A stretch of 33,517 nt of DNA from Hyphomicrobiales bacterium. GTDB lineage: Bacteria; Pseudomonadota; Alphaproteobacteria; Rhizobiales; Aestuariivirgaceae. Location: the NCBI GenBank assembly GCA_016793355.1, contig JAEUMG010000023.1, forward strand, positions 1 to 33,517. The letters are read 5' to 3'. The notes beneath the pieces were generated by a model. That model was not told where the DNA came from. It made no database searches and was given only the letters and a program-made list of their open reading frames with translations. Shown piece by piece: positions 26,601 to 33,517 of the stretch (position 1 is the stretch's first letter; the number at the start of each line of letters is the position of its first letter). Both the position numbers and the translations under genes were made by a program.

Positions 26601-27299
26601 GGTTCCGGTTCCGGAGCCGTATTTGAACAGGCGCGCTTCGCGTACCCACAGATCCATGATGCCGCCATCATTGACGAGATCGTCTTCGATCGACTGGATG
26701 AAGCACGCATGGGGCTGCGGATGCTCGTAAGCCGACTTTGATTTGACGAGCTTGCCCGTCTCGAAATCCATATAGTAGTGGCCCTGTCCGGGCCCATCGA
26801 TCCCGTAGGCCCAATGCAGGCCGGTGTTGAACCACTGCGGCGAGTTGGGTGCGCATTTCTGGGTTGCCAGCATGAAGCAGAGTTCGTCGTAAAAGGCTCG
26901 GGCGTCTGCTTCCGCGTCAAAATAACCGCCCTTCCAGCCCCAATAGGTCCATGTGCCGGCCAGCCGGTTGAACACCTGCTTTGAGTTTTTCTCTCCGGTA
27001 AAGCGCTGCGCCTCGGGTAGCACGGCCATCCCCGCCTCGTCGGCTACAGAGCGCCATAGCCAGGACGGCACGGCTTCCTCTTCGACGGGTTTCAATACGG
27101 CGGGTACGCCCGCCTTGCGGAAATATTTCTGCGCAAGAATATCGCAAGCAACCTGACTCCAACTCGCCGGAACTTCGATATCCTCGAGTCGGAATACGAC
27201 CGAGCCGTCGGGGTTGCGGATTTCGCTTACGCCCTGACGAAACTCTATCGCGTGATACGGGTCCTGACCTTCCTGAGTGTACCGACGTTCAATGCGCAT
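23631..27299 (-). CDS. nrdJ: Vitamin B12-dependent (class II) ribonucleotide reductase
   Basis: 1222 residues, the long class II form of many alphaproteobacteria. It makes deoxyribonucleotides with adenosylcobalamin as radical source, without oxygen. Visible features are C199 in [11 protein letters not shown], the glycine-rich [16 protein letters not shown] (226–240), and the active-site loop N474-P-C476-S-E478 with its [13 protein letters not shown] continuation. A conserved [19 protein letters not shown] segment lies further on. The C-terminal cysteine-rich tail (C1195, C1198, C1209, C1212, C1215, C1221) combines a zinc-ribbon pattern with the redox cysteines. An AAGGGA lies about nine bases before the ATG at 27299. 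No small-subunit gene is needed or present. Two NrdR-like boxes lie about 235–280 bases upstream. I see no cobalamin riboswitch core in the leader. Confidence 0.97.
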   Translation of the reverse strand: MRIERRYTQEGQDPYHAIEFRQGVSEIRNPDGSVVFRLEDIEVPASWSQVACDILAQKYFRKAGVPAVLKPVEEEAVPSWLWRSVADEAGMAVLPEAQRFTGEKNSKQVFNRLAGTWTYWGWKGGYFDAEADARAFYDELCFMLATQKCAPNSPQWFNTGLHWAYGIDGPGQGHYYMDFETGKLVKSKSAYEHPQPHACFIQSIEDDLVNDGGIMDLWVREARLFKYGSGTGTNFSRLRGENEKLSGGGKSSGLMSFLKIGDRAAGAIKSGGTTRRAAKMVVVDIDHPDVEDYIEWKVKEEQKVAALVTGSKVVRRHLTAIMKACVNCEGPNGDCFEIEKNPALKRAVKDARRNLVPDNYIKRVMQFARQGYTQIAFDTYDTDWDGEAYRTVSGQNSNNSVRVSDDFLKSVELNGDWTLTARLSKKAVKTVKARALWDKIGYAAWASADPGIQFHTTINDWHTCPASGEIRASNPCSEYMFLDDTACNLASLNLLQFRDTATGRFDVESFEHAVRLWTIVLEISVLMAQFPSKEIAKLSYEFRTLGLGFANIGGLLMTAGIPYDSHEGRAICGAISAIMTGISYATSAEMAEALGPFPGFAKNREHMLRVIRNHRRAAYGAAVGYEDLRTAPVPLDDASCPDTTLIVHARQAWDKALSLGEKHGYRNAQATVIAPTGTIGLVMDCDTTGIEPDFALVKFKKLAGGGYFKIINQAVPEALRTLGYEPSQIEVIIAYAVGHGTLADAPAVNQAQLRAKGFGDTEIEKIEQSLASAFDIKFVFNKWTLGEDFCRNVLKFSDAELADVGFDMLSAMGFSKADVERANIHVCGAMTLEGAPGLRPEHLPVFDCANPCGRLGKRFLSVESHIRMMAASQPFISGAISKTINMPNDASVEDCTAAYMLSWKLGLKANALYRDGSKLSQPLSAQLLSEDEADDTDAVDGLLARPQVQRVEKIVEKIVEVVVRDRERERLPERRKGYIQKAIVGGHKVYLHTGEYEDGRLGEIFIDMHKEGAALRAMMNNFAIAVSVGLQYGVPLEEFVEAFTFTRFEPAGMVQGNDSIKNATSILDYVFRELAVSYLGRNDLAHVEPSDIGFDVMGKGIGDGEAPKAPAPVPASRLMSTGFVRSQKLTNVVVMPGTAAPASPAHALQMRAAESYGTLALAISEVHAHEHHEAHAQTLDRRAEARMKGYEGESCSECGNFTMVRNGTCLKCDTCGSTSGCS

Positions 27300-27462
27300 T
27301 TATCTTTGTTCCCTTCTTGTCCCGCGCCGCTCGCGCGGTTTCACCCCGATGCACGTGACAACATTCACCCCGCGAAGGCCCGGACCGGGACGCAAAAGCA
27401 CGTCCGAAAGATCCAAATCCCCCGGTCAACGCTCGACAGATCGATTGAATTTCACTCACAAA

Positions 27463-27483
27463 CAGCAGGAAATATGCCTGCTG
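27463..27483 (-). other. Hairpin in the nrdJ leader
   Basis: CAGCAGG (27463–27469), 7-base loop, CCTGCTG (27477–27483): perfect 7-bp stem. It would lie near the 5' end of the nrdJ transcript if the promoter at about 27509–27538 is right. It is not followed by a T-run in the sense of nrdJ. Confidence 0.45.
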
Positions 27484-27532
27484 GCTCTAGCCCTCAGCCT
27501 CTCGACTCAACCTACACCCAGCCAGCGAACTC

Positions 27533-27548
27533 AGTCAACACCTAGTGT
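27533..27548. promoter_or_regulatory. NrdR-box-like site 1 upstream of nrdJ
   Basis: AGTCAACACCTAGTGT matches the NrdR consensus ACACWATATATWGTGT at 11 of 16 positions, including the CWA core and the TWGTGT half. Its centre is exactly 31 bp from site 2, the spacing usual for tandem NrdR boxes (three helical turns). It overlaps the possible –35 and a CTAG dyad (27537–27551). Confidence 0.5.
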
Positions 27549-27563
27549 GTTAACAAAGCCTTA

Positions 27564-27579
27564 CCACAATATCTTGTGT
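27564..27579. promoter_or_regulatory. NrdR-box-like site 2 upstream of nrdJ
   Basis: CCACAATATCTTGTGT matches the NrdR consensus at 14 of 16 positions and is nearly palindromic (CACAATATCTTGTG). NrdR is the ATP/dATP-sensing repressor of ribonucleotide reductase genes, so nrdJ should be repressed when dATP is high. Confidence 0.65.
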
Positions 27580-27649
27580 CCAATTGGTGCCTGCGACTAA
27601 ATAGCGAAACACCTGCAGAATGGAGTGTCGGCCGATTCTTGTGCGCCGC

Positions 27650-29179
27650 TCAAGGAGATTTTCGGGGCGCTAACAGGAGTGCTGCAATCGCTGCGAATGT
27701 GATGATTGCGAGCAACATCCAGGCATCATTTGCAGCGAGCGTGAGGGCCGCGACCTCGATATCGCCCATAATCGTCATCAAGCTGACCGGGTCCTCGAAG
27801 TTGTTGCCTTCAAGCGTGATGCCCGTGATCCGCGCCGCTTCCGGATCGCCGGCTTTCAATCGCTCCAGCAGGGAATCCGCATAGTCGGGCGTACGTGTGA
27901 AGAGGACGGTGTCGATCAGGGCAATTCCGATCGCACCGCCCAGGTTGCGCATGAGGTTAAAGAGGCTCGATCCATCATTCACACGCGATATGGGCAGATG
28001 GCCTAGGGCGAGGCGCGTCGGCGCCAGCAGGCAGAGCGTCACACCCACGCCGCGTACGATCTGAGGCCAGAACATCTCGTCATAGTCGGTCTCGATTGTA
28101 GAGCTCGACGACATCCACAGACCAATCCCGAAGATCGCGAACGCGACCCCCGCGAGCCAGCGTTCATCAGACCGCCTTTCGAGCTGCACGGCCAATGGCG
28201 CACTAATCATCTGCGCGACGCCCGTCACCAGCATGATTACGCCGATCGCCAATGGCCCGTGTCCGCGGACAAACGCAAGAAACACCGGGAGCAGATAGAC
28301 CGAGCCGAAAAGGCCTGCCCCCAAGACGAAACTCATGATGCAGCCGGTCAGGAAGGTCCGGTCAGCGAAGAGACGAAGCTCAACGATCGGGTGCTCGCGC
28401 TTAAGCCCGCGTAGAAGAAAGAGGGCGCCGAGGACAACGAAGAGAACGAGACAGGGCAGGACGTAAATCGACAGCCAGCCGTCCTCGGGCGCATTTTTGA
28501 GGCCGATCTGGAAGGCGGCCAAGCCACCCGCCAACGCGATTAGCGAGGTCCAGTCGAGATACCTAAGCTCCCTCAAGACAGGCTTTGCGCGGGGCAGATA
28601 CAGCAAGCCCACGACGAGCGCGGCAATGCCGGGGATCACGTTGATGAGGAACAACCAATGCCAGGACAGATTTTCGGTGATCCAGCCGCCGGCCAGTGGC
28701 CCGAGCGTCGGCGCGAGCACGGCGAGCATGCCGCCCGTGGTCGTCGCGACCGCTTCCTGCGACTTGGGAAAGAGCAGAAACACCGCAGCGAAGACCAGGG
28801 GTATGAGGATCCCGCCCGCAAAGCCTTGGACGGTCCTGGCAATGATCATCGAGGTGAAATCGAAGCTCGCGGCGCAGGCAATGGAGGCGAGCGTGAAAAC
28901 TACAGTGGCGCCGGCAAACAAGAGGCGCATCGAGAAGACGCGGGTTAAAAGCGCCGTCAGGGGTATCGCGATGATTTCGGCGATGAGATAGGAGGTTTGC
29001 ACCCAACTCATCCGGTCGGCCCCGATATCGAGTGCGACCTGAATAACGGACAAAGACGTCACGACGACCTGGACATCCAGGATCGCCATGAACATGCCGA
29101 GGCAAAGCGCGCCAAACCCGGCCCAAGTCGCCAGACTGGCGTGAGCCGGCTGAGTCGCCTCTATTGCGTTCCCCCGCAT
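27650..29179 (-). CDS. DHA2-family MFS multidrug exporter (EmrB/QacA type)
   Basis: About 509 residues from the ATG at 29179; the frame is open to a TTG at 29215. Fourteen predicted membrane helices fit the DHA2 (drug:H+ antiporter-2) family. Helix 1 has the typical MFMAILDVQVVVTSLSVIQ with the conserved aspartate. Motif C is seen in LAPTLGPLAGGWITENLSWH. It likely exports hydrophobic toxic compounds using the proton gradient. No EmrA-type membrane fusion partner is adjacent, so it may act alone or with a distant partner. It is divergent from the small exported protein gene, about 100 bases away. No ribosome binding site is obvious. Confidence 0.92.
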   Translation of the reverse strand: MRGNAIEATQPAHASLATWAGFGALCLGMFMAILDVQVVVTSLSVIQVALDIGADRMSWVQTSYLIAEIIAIPLTALLTRVFSMRLLFAGATVVFTLASIACAASFDFTSMIIARTVQGFAGGILIPLVFAAVFLLFPKSQEAVATTTGGMLAVLAPTLGPLAGGWITENLSWHWLFLINVIPGIAALVVGLLYLPRAKPVLRELRYLDWTSLIALAGGLAAFQIGLKNAPEDGWLSIYVLPCLVLFVVLGALFLLRGLKREHPIVELRLFADRTFLTGCIMSFVLGAGLFGSVYLLPVFLAFVRGHGPLAIGVIMLVTGVAQMISAPLAVQLERRSDERWLAGVAFAIFGIGLWMSSSSTIETDYDEMFWPQIVRGVGVTLCLLAPTRLALGHLPISRVNDGSSLFNLMRNLGGAIGIALIDTVLFTRTPDYADSLLERLKAGDPEAARITGITLEGNNFEDPVSLMTIMGDIEVAALTLAANDAWMLLAIITFAAIAALLLAPRKSP

Positions 29180-29280
29180 GCAGCCACTATGGCGGAGCCA
29201 AACGTGGCGCGCCAAGGGGTTCCGGGCTTCAGGCCAATGCTTTAATGGAAGTGTTGCACGTTGTTGGCTAGAAATTGGCT

Positions 29281-29574
29281 ATGTCACCGTTTCCAATGAT
29301 CAAACTGGCGCCCCTGGCCGTGCTCTTGGCGAGTTTTCCCATCGTCGCGGCTTATGCGATGAACTGGGAAGGCCATGATGATTGGATGGCAAATCTGCCG
29401 CACGCCTTGGACTTGCAGTCGTCAATGCCGGCGGTGACATTACCCCAACGGCCGGTTCAGATATGTCGCGTTGACATTCCGCGCAATCCCTACGACCAGA
29501 TACCGCTTGCAACCGAGGAATGCCCTGTGGGCTCGTCCGGTACCGGTAAAGTACGGTCGGGTGCCCAACCCTAG
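29281..29574 (+). CDS. Small exported protein of unknown function
   Basis: 97 residues from the ATG at 29281. A signal peptide covers about residues 1–26 (FPMIKLAPLAVLLASFPIVA, cut near AYA). The mature part is short and has two cysteines (QICRVDIP, TEECPVGS) that could form a disulfide in the periplasm. Not recognised. No clear ribosome binding site. It sits between the exporter and the DedA–PAP2 gene, 41 bases upstream of the latter, and may be co-transcribed with it. Confidence 0.55.
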   Translation: MSPFPMIKLAPLAVLLASFPIVAAYAMNWEGHDDWMANLPHALDLQSSMPAVTLPQRPVQICRVDIPRNPYDQIPLATEECPVGSSGTGKVRSGAQP

Positions 29575-29615
29575 TCTGAACTCGTTATCGACTTGATGTC
29601 CACAAACCCCGGCTC

Positions 29616-31631
29616 ATGGAAACCATCCAGCCCTATCTTGATTATTTCGCCCAGAACCCTAGCTGGGCAATCGCCATCGTTTTCCTGATCGCGTTTGGCG
29701 AGGCACTTCTCATTATTGGACTGTTTGTTCCCTCGACCGCGGTCTTGGTGGGAGCCGGCATGCTCGTCGGCACCGGCCACCTTGATTTCTGGCCGATCTT
29801 GCTGGCGACAGTCATCGGAGCGATTCTCGGCGACCAATTATCCTACTGGGCGGGCCGTCTCTTCGGCGAACGGCTGAAGACTATGTGGCCGCTCAACCGC
29901 TACCCGGCACTTGTGGCAAGGGGTGAGGATTTCGTTCGCCAGCATGGCGGCAAATCGATCGCCATCGGACGGTTCGTCCCGGGCGTTAAGGCTGTCGTGC
30001 CGGGCATCGTCGGCATGTTTGGCATGGGTCAGCTTTATTTTGCCGCCGTCAACATCTCCTCAGGCATCGTCTGGGGCGCGGCCCACATCCTGCCCGGAAT
30101 GTTGCTCGGGCAGGGGCTCGCCCTTGCCGGAGAACTCAGCGGGCGGTTAGTCGTCGTCCTTCTCGTGCTCCTTGTCATCCTGGCGATTGCCGGGTGGCTG
30201 ATCAGGCTTGGGGTCGCAGGTGTATCGCCGCTGATCGGTAGAGGCCTCGGCAGGATCTCGGCATGGTCTCGGCGCCGGTCGAGTCCGTTTTGGCGCCGAT
30301 TCGGTCGAACCATCGCGCCCGAGAATCCGCGCTCTCTGCTCGTCGTGATCTTTGCTGCCGTGGCCGTGACTGCCCTGATTGCTCTGGTCGACATGACGAT
30401 CGGCATTTTCGCAAGCGAAGCATTCTTGAACACTGACATTTCCGTCAACAAATTGATGCGCGAATTGCGCAATGCGCCGGCTGACGACTTGATGGTGGCG
30501 ATTACCATGCTTGGCGATTGGCCGGTAATGACGGCGCTCGGGCTTGCCATGGCTGGTTGGCTGTTTCTCCGCCGGTCCTGGCGCGCCGGACTGGCCGTTC
30601 TTGCCGCCATTATATCCGCCCGGATTTTTGTTTTCGCTCTCAAATACGGAATCCAGAAGGCGCGTCCGATCGAACTTTATCCGGATGCTGCCGCATATGC
30701 TTTTCCCTCGGGGCATACAGCTATCGCCACGGTGACACTCGGCGTTCTGGCTGTCCTTGTCAGTCATTCCATGGGCCGATGGGGCCGCTCCGTTGTCTTT
30801 GCGATTTGCGGCATAGCCATTGTCGCAATTGCCTATTCACGTCTCTATCTCGGCGTGCATTGGCTCTCGGACGTTCTTGGGGGATTTCTCTTCGGTGCCA
30901 TTGTCACGGCCGCTTTTGGCGTTGTGCTTGAGACTATCCCGCCGCGCCGGATCGCACCTGCTGGGCTTGCCGCCATGGCGCTAGCGGCGATCGTCGTGGC
31001 GGGAGCCGCTCACATCGGAGCTGGCTTCGCTCATGCCGTGGAACTCTACGCGCCTCGGCACATTGTTCACCGCCAGAGCATCACGGATTGGCAGACAACG
31101 GGATGGAAGAAGCTGCCTTATCGGCGCATTGATCTCGCCGGAAGGCCCGAGGAGGTGTTCGCCGTCCAATGGCTTGGCGGCCCGGCGGCTCTTGCCGCTG
31201 TCCTGGATGAGAATGGCTGGAAGCTTCAGCCAAAGTGGCATTGGAAGGACGGTCTGCCCTATCTCAATCCCCAGGCGACCCTGGACGAGCTTGCCCCGCG
31301 CCCGATCCTGCATGAGGGCTTGCGGTCGCTTCTGACCTGGACAAAGTCGTCAGACGAATCCGGCGACAACCGCCTCGTATTGCGCTTATGGAGATCTGAC
31401 TACGAAGTCGTCGAGCGGGGCGGATCTGAGCCGATCTACCTGCTAAGCCTGACGCGGGAGAGATTGAGGCGCGGGATGCATCTCTATGCCGTCCCGAGCC
31501 CAGTGCCACCGACCGAAGAGGATATGAAGGCGTTCCTGAGTGTTATGGAACGCACTCCGGCAATCCGGATCATTGCGGGTACAGAGGCAACCGACAGGAC
31601 GGTTCCGGTGCTCGTGACCGCGGCCCAGTAA
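29616..31631 (+). CDS. DedA–PAP2 phosphatase fusion with LssY-like C-terminal domain
   Basis: 671 residues in three parts. Residues about 20–200 are a DedA/SNARE-associated membrane domain (GEALLIIGLFVPSTAVLVG, IAIGRFVPGVKAVVPGIVG); members flip or move lipid carriers and phospholipids. Residues about 240–440 are a PAP2 phosphatase with all three motifs: K343-X6-R350-P351, PSGH at 364–367, and S408-R409-X5-H415-X3-D419. It would dephosphorylate lipid phosphates such as undecaprenyl pyrophosphate or phosphatidate on the periplasmic side. The last ~190 residues, after a further helix, resemble the LssY C-terminal domain (TGWKKLPYRRIDLAGRPEE, RDG-like segments). The fusion suggests that lipid transport and dephosphorylation occur in one chain. 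Confidence 0.9.
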   Translation: METIQPYLDYFAQNPSWAIAIVFLIAFGEALLIIGLFVPSTAVLVGAGMLVGTGHLDFWPILLATVIGAILGDQLSYWAGRLFGERLKTMWPLNRYPALVARGEDFVRQHGGKSIAIGRFVPGVKAVVPGIVGMFGMGQLYFAAVNISSGIVWGAAHILPGMLLGQGLALAGELSGRLVVVLLVLLVILAIAGWLIRLGVAGVSPLIGRGLGRISAWSRRRSSPFWRRFGRTIAPENPRSLLVVIFAAVAVTALIALVDMTIGIFASEAFLNTDISVNKLMRELRNAPADDLMVAITMLGDWPVMTALGLAMAGWLFLRRSWRAGLAVLAAIISARIFVFALKYGIQKARPIELYPDAAAYAFPSGHTAIATVTLGVLAVLVSHSMGRWGRSVVFAICGIAIVAIAYSRLYLGVHWLSDVLGGFLFGAIVTAAFGVVLETIPPRRIAPAGLAAMALAAIVVAGAAHIGAGFAHAVELYAPRHIVHRQSITDWQTTGWKKLPYRRIDLAGRPEEVFAVQWLGGPAALAAVLDENGWKLQPKWHWKDGLPYLNPQATLDELAPRPILHEGLRSLLTWTKSSDESGDNRLVLRLWRSDYEVVERGGSEPIYLLSLTRERLRRGMHLYAVPSPVPPTEEDMKAFLSVMERTPAIRIIAGTEATDRTVPVLVTAAQ

Positions 31632-31725
31632 GCCTATCCGCCGGACAACTGCGACTGGACCTTCCAGCCCGCTTCGGCCATAGTCCGCGCCAATTTCAGC
31701 CTTTGGAGCAAGGACCGCGCGGGCA

Positions 31726-32124
31726 ATGAAGCTTCTGAAGCAGATATTCACGTGGTGGAATGGCGAGACCATTGGAACCCGATTCTGGACCTGGCGGAAA
31801 GGCGAGTTCGTCGGAGACGACGAGTTCGGCAATCGCTATTTCAGGGCGCCTTCGTCTATTCCAGCCTCGATCCGGGAGCATCGCTGGGTCGTCTATAACG
31901 GATATGCTGAAGCCTCGGCCATTCCACCGGGCTGGCATGGCTGGATGCATCACAAGATCGATACGCCGCCGGTTAAAGGGTCCTACAAGCCGCGCGAGTG
32001 GCAGTTGCCGCACCAGCCTAACCTGACAGGCACGGCGCAAGCCTACCGGCCGCCCGGCAGCATTGTCGGCCCCGGCAAACCCAAGCCGGTGGCCGCGGAC
32101 TATCAGGCCTGGATCCCGGAATAG
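31726..32124 (+). CDS. NADH:ubiquinone oxidoreductase subunit NDUFA12 family protein
   Basis: 132 residues, usual length. NDUFA12 (B17.2) is an accessory subunit of respiratory complex I shared by mitochondria and alphaproteobacteria, attached to the peripheral arm. Family features are IGTRFWTWRKGEFVGDDEFG, NRYFRA, HRWVVYNGYAEASAIPPGWH and GWMHHKIDTPP, followed by a proline-rich tail. As in other alphaproteobacteria it lies away from the nuo operon and next to mlaD and a DUF2155 gene. Confidence 0.96.
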   Translation: MKLLKQIFTWWNGETIGTRFWTWRKGEFVGDDEFGNRYFRAPSSIPASIREHRWVVYNGYAEASAIPPGWHGWMHHKIDTPPVKGSYKPREWQLPHQPNLTGTAQAYRPPGSIVGPGKPKPVAADYQAWIPE

Positions 32125-32207
32125 GTCCGGCGCTTTGCCGCCACATTTTGCAGCTTTTGTCGGCTGTGCGAACCTGACCTAAAGCTTCGATTCTTCGGAC
32201 CCATGGC

Positions 32208-32756
32208 ATGAGCAACAATTCGACGGTTGAGACGGCGATCGGCGCGGCCGTTATTTTGATCGCAGCCATTTTCTTCGTCTACGCTTACCAGACCTCCGGC
32301 AAGGCGGAAGGGGCGGGCGGCTACTCGGTGACCGCCGAGTTCGACAATGCAGCCGGGGTAAATACCGGCACCGACGTTCGTCTGGCGGGTATCAAAATCG
32401 GCACGGTCACTGCGCAGATGCTCAATCCGGAAAATTATCAGGCCGTCATCACAATGGCGATCGACCCCAAAATAGCGCTGAGCGACGATACAACCGCAAA
32501 AATCACCTCTGAGGGACTCCTCGGCTCCAATTTCATCGCGATAGAGCCGGGCGGCTCTGATGTCAGGCTTACCGAGGGTGGGCGTATCGCCTATACGCAG
32601 GGTGCTGTAGACATCTGGTCTCTGATCAGCCAGGCCATGTTCGATAACAAGTCCAAGTCCGAAGAGACCTCGACTCAGGGCGGTACCACGCCATCCCCCG
32701 GCGTGGACGAAACGCCAGCGGAGGACCAATCCGCGCCAGAGACCGCGCCCCAGTGA
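32208..32756 (+). CDS. mlaD: Outer membrane lipid asymmetry protein MlaD
   Basis: 182 residues. A single membrane helix (about 9–28, ETAIGAAVILIAAIFFVYAY) anchors the protein in the inner membrane. It is followed by the MCE domain (about 38–115: YSVTAEFDNAAGVNTGTDVR, LAGIKIGTV, ISEGLLGSNFIAIEPG-like segment). It forms the hexameric periplasmic ring that passes phospholipids between the membranes with MlaFEB. The C-terminal 40 residues are low-complexity Glu/Thr/Pro. The DUF2155 gene starts inside its stop (GTGA, 32753–32756). No other mla genes are in the window. Confidence 0.93.
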   Translation: MSNNSTVETAIGAAVILIAAIFFVYAYQTSGKAEGAGGYSVTAEFDNAAGVNTGTDVRLAGIKIGTVTAQMLNPENYQAVITMAIDPKIALSDDTTAKITSEGLLGSNFIAIEPGGSDVRLTEGGRIAYTQGAVDIWSLISQAMFDNKSKSEETSTQGGTTPSPGVDETPAEDQSAPETAPQ

Positions 32757-33226
32757 CAACGGATATTTCGGGCGGCCGGATTGGCCCGGCCGCGATCGTG
32801 ATTTGCGCGATCATGGTCCAGACGGAAGTCTCGTTTGCCGAGCGGATTTCCAACCCGATTGCCATATTCTCGGGCCTCGACAAGATAACCGGCGTTACTA
32901 CGACCTTCGAGGTCCAGATCGGTCAGGAGGCGCGCTTCGGCGGCTTCGCTGTACGCCCGCGCGTATGCTATTCGCGGCCGGCGACGGAAGAACCCAAGAC
33001 CACTTCGTTTGTCGAAGTTGACGAACTCGAAACCGATCGGAACCGCAAGCGCGTCTTCACTGGTTGGATGTTTGCGGAGAGCCCGGGCTTGAACGCTGTC
33101 GAGCACCCGGTATTCGATGTTTGGCTGACCGGGTGCCGTGATCCAAGCGCGCCTCCCCCTGTAATCGAGGCAACTCCCGAGACAGCGCCAACTGGTGAGA
33201 GTGAAGAGGTGACCCCGGACGATTAG
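32753..33226 (+). CDS. DUF2155 domain exported protein
   Basis: 157 residues from a GTG that overlaps the mlaD stop. The amino end has a signal-like hydrophobic stretch (IGPAAIVICAIMVQTEVSFA). The DUF2155 core follows: ISNPIAIFSGLDKITGVTTT, FGGFAVRPRVCYSRPATEEP, RVFTGWMFAESPGLNAVEHP, VFDVWLTGCRD. The two cysteines (CYSRP and TGCRD) are conserved in the family and may pair in the periplasm. The tail is acidic and proline-rich. Function unknown; it is consistently linked to NDUFA12, mlaD and aat in alphaproteobacteria. It overlaps the convergent aat stop by four bases. Confidence 0.92.
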   Translation: MTTDISGGRIGPAAIVICAIMVQTEVSFAERISNPIAIFSGLDKITGVTTTFEVQIGQEARFGGFAVRPRVCYSRPATEEPKTTSFVEVDELETDRNRKRVFTGWMFAESPGLNAVEHPVFDVWLTGCRDPSAPPPVIEATPETAPTGESEEVTPDD

Positions 33227-33517
33227 GCCGGCCTCTTGCCACGCGCATTGGCGAGAACTGCATCCGGATCGTCGTCTTGGGAAAACCTGAAGAAATCTGC
33301 ATCGGCGGCCAGCGCCGGCTCCAGCCTCTCATGATATTCGATGCGACTGAGCGGAATCGCACCGAGCCGGGCAAGGTGGGCATTCATGAATTGCGCGTCG
33401 AGCAACCGAAAACCGCCACAATTCAATCTCGCAACCAGATGAACCAGTGCCACTTTGCTCGCATTGTCCCGCAATGAGAACATGCTTTCGCCGAAGAACG
33501 CGGCGCCAATTCTCACG
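33223..33517 (-). CDS. aat: Leucyl/phenylalanyl-tRNA–protein transferase (partial)
   Basis: Only the C-terminal ~97 residues are in the window; the gene continues past position 33517. The visible part has the conserved FFGESMFSLRDNASKVALVH and LLDAQFMNAHLARLGAIPLS segments. The enzyme adds leucine or phenylalanine to proteins with amino-terminal Arg or Lys, marking them for ClpAP via ClpS (N-end rule). The stop overlaps the DUF2155 stop on the other strand. Confidence 0.95.
   Translation of the reverse strand, partial: VRIGAAFFGESMFSLRDNASKVALVHLVARLNCGGFRLLDAQFMNAHLARLGAIPLSRIEYHERLEPALAADADFFRFSQDDDPDAVLANARGKRPA

Larger units (their letters stand above)
27300..27649. other. nrdJ upstream region
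   Basis: About 350 bases between nrdJ and the end of the exporter gene, both on the minus strand, with no gene seen. A possible nrdJ promoter reads TTGACT (27538–27533) – 18 bases – TAGGTT (27514–27509) on the minus strand. That would give a leader of about 200 bases. The –35 overlaps the nearer NrdR-like box. A hairpin sits at 27463–27483. Confidence 0.5.

Noticed and set aside
27300..27600. Cobalamin riboswitch in the nrdJ leader
   Set aside because: I looked on the minus strand for the B12-box and the conserved core and found neither.
1..33517. tRNA, rRNA, CRISPR arrays or insertion-sequence transposases
   Set aside because: No tRNA TΨC-loop pattern in a gene gap, no regularly spaced direct repeats with unique spacers, and no transposase motifs were seen by eye; a covariance-model scan would be decisive.

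Overview
The window is a chromosomal segment from an alphaproteobacterium, probably of the Rhizobiales/Rhodospirillales type; the genus cannot be fixed from sequence alone. The evidence is GC-rich codon use, an HdaA-type replication regulator, a DUF2066 protein beside purMN, the NDUFA12–mlaD–DUF2155–aat cluster, a B12-dependent class II ribonucleotide reductase as a single giant gene, an aspartyl-tRNA synthetase with the non-discriminating signature, and GC-rich mosaic palindromic repeats.

Left end (1–3820) is the accessory part. A degraded quorum-quenching-type lactonase gene runs into an 840-bp gene-free block of mosaic repeats and hairpins. Then comes a minus-strand two-gene module: an unrecognised ~206-aa protein followed by an XRE-HTH/ImmA-IrrE metallopeptidase. 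Its promoter region carries a precisely centred 42-bp compound dyad. Another gene-free stretch with a 13-C run and nested inverted repeats follows.

From 3821 to 9083 are a cysteine-cluster protein translationally coupled to a molybdopterin oxidoreductase, a possible small membrane protein, a WYL-domain regulator, and purM–purN on the minus strand. From 9207 to 16519 is a tightly packed plus-strand group: DUF2066 protein, CDP-alcohol phosphatidyltransferase, AI-2E family permease, hdaA, ppk1 and ppx. Three junctions have 4-bp ATGA overlaps or near-zero spacing. It joins membrane lipid synthesis, replication control and polyphosphate turnover. Convergent rnd follows, then aspS.

From 20106 to 23185 are envelope genes: an unrecognised exported 403-aa protein, an L,D-transpeptidase, and an alkaline-ceramidase-like membrane hydrolase. 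Next is a 25-aa lysine/alanine micro-protein with a strong ribosome binding site and its own terminator. nrdJ (1222 aa) follows, preceded by two NrdR-box-like sites 31 bp apart. One of these overlaps a CTAG-centred dyad that recurs upstream of the micro-protein.

The right end (27650–33517) has a DHA2-type drug exporter, a small exported protein, a DedA–PAP2–LssY-like fusion protein, and the standard NDUFA12, mlaD, DUF2155 and aat genes; aat is cut by the window edge.

The best candidates for new biology are the ImmA module with its compound operator, the lysine-rich micro-protein with the shared CTAG dyad, and the Cys-cluster/molybdoenzyme pair. All three are inferences from sequence and context.
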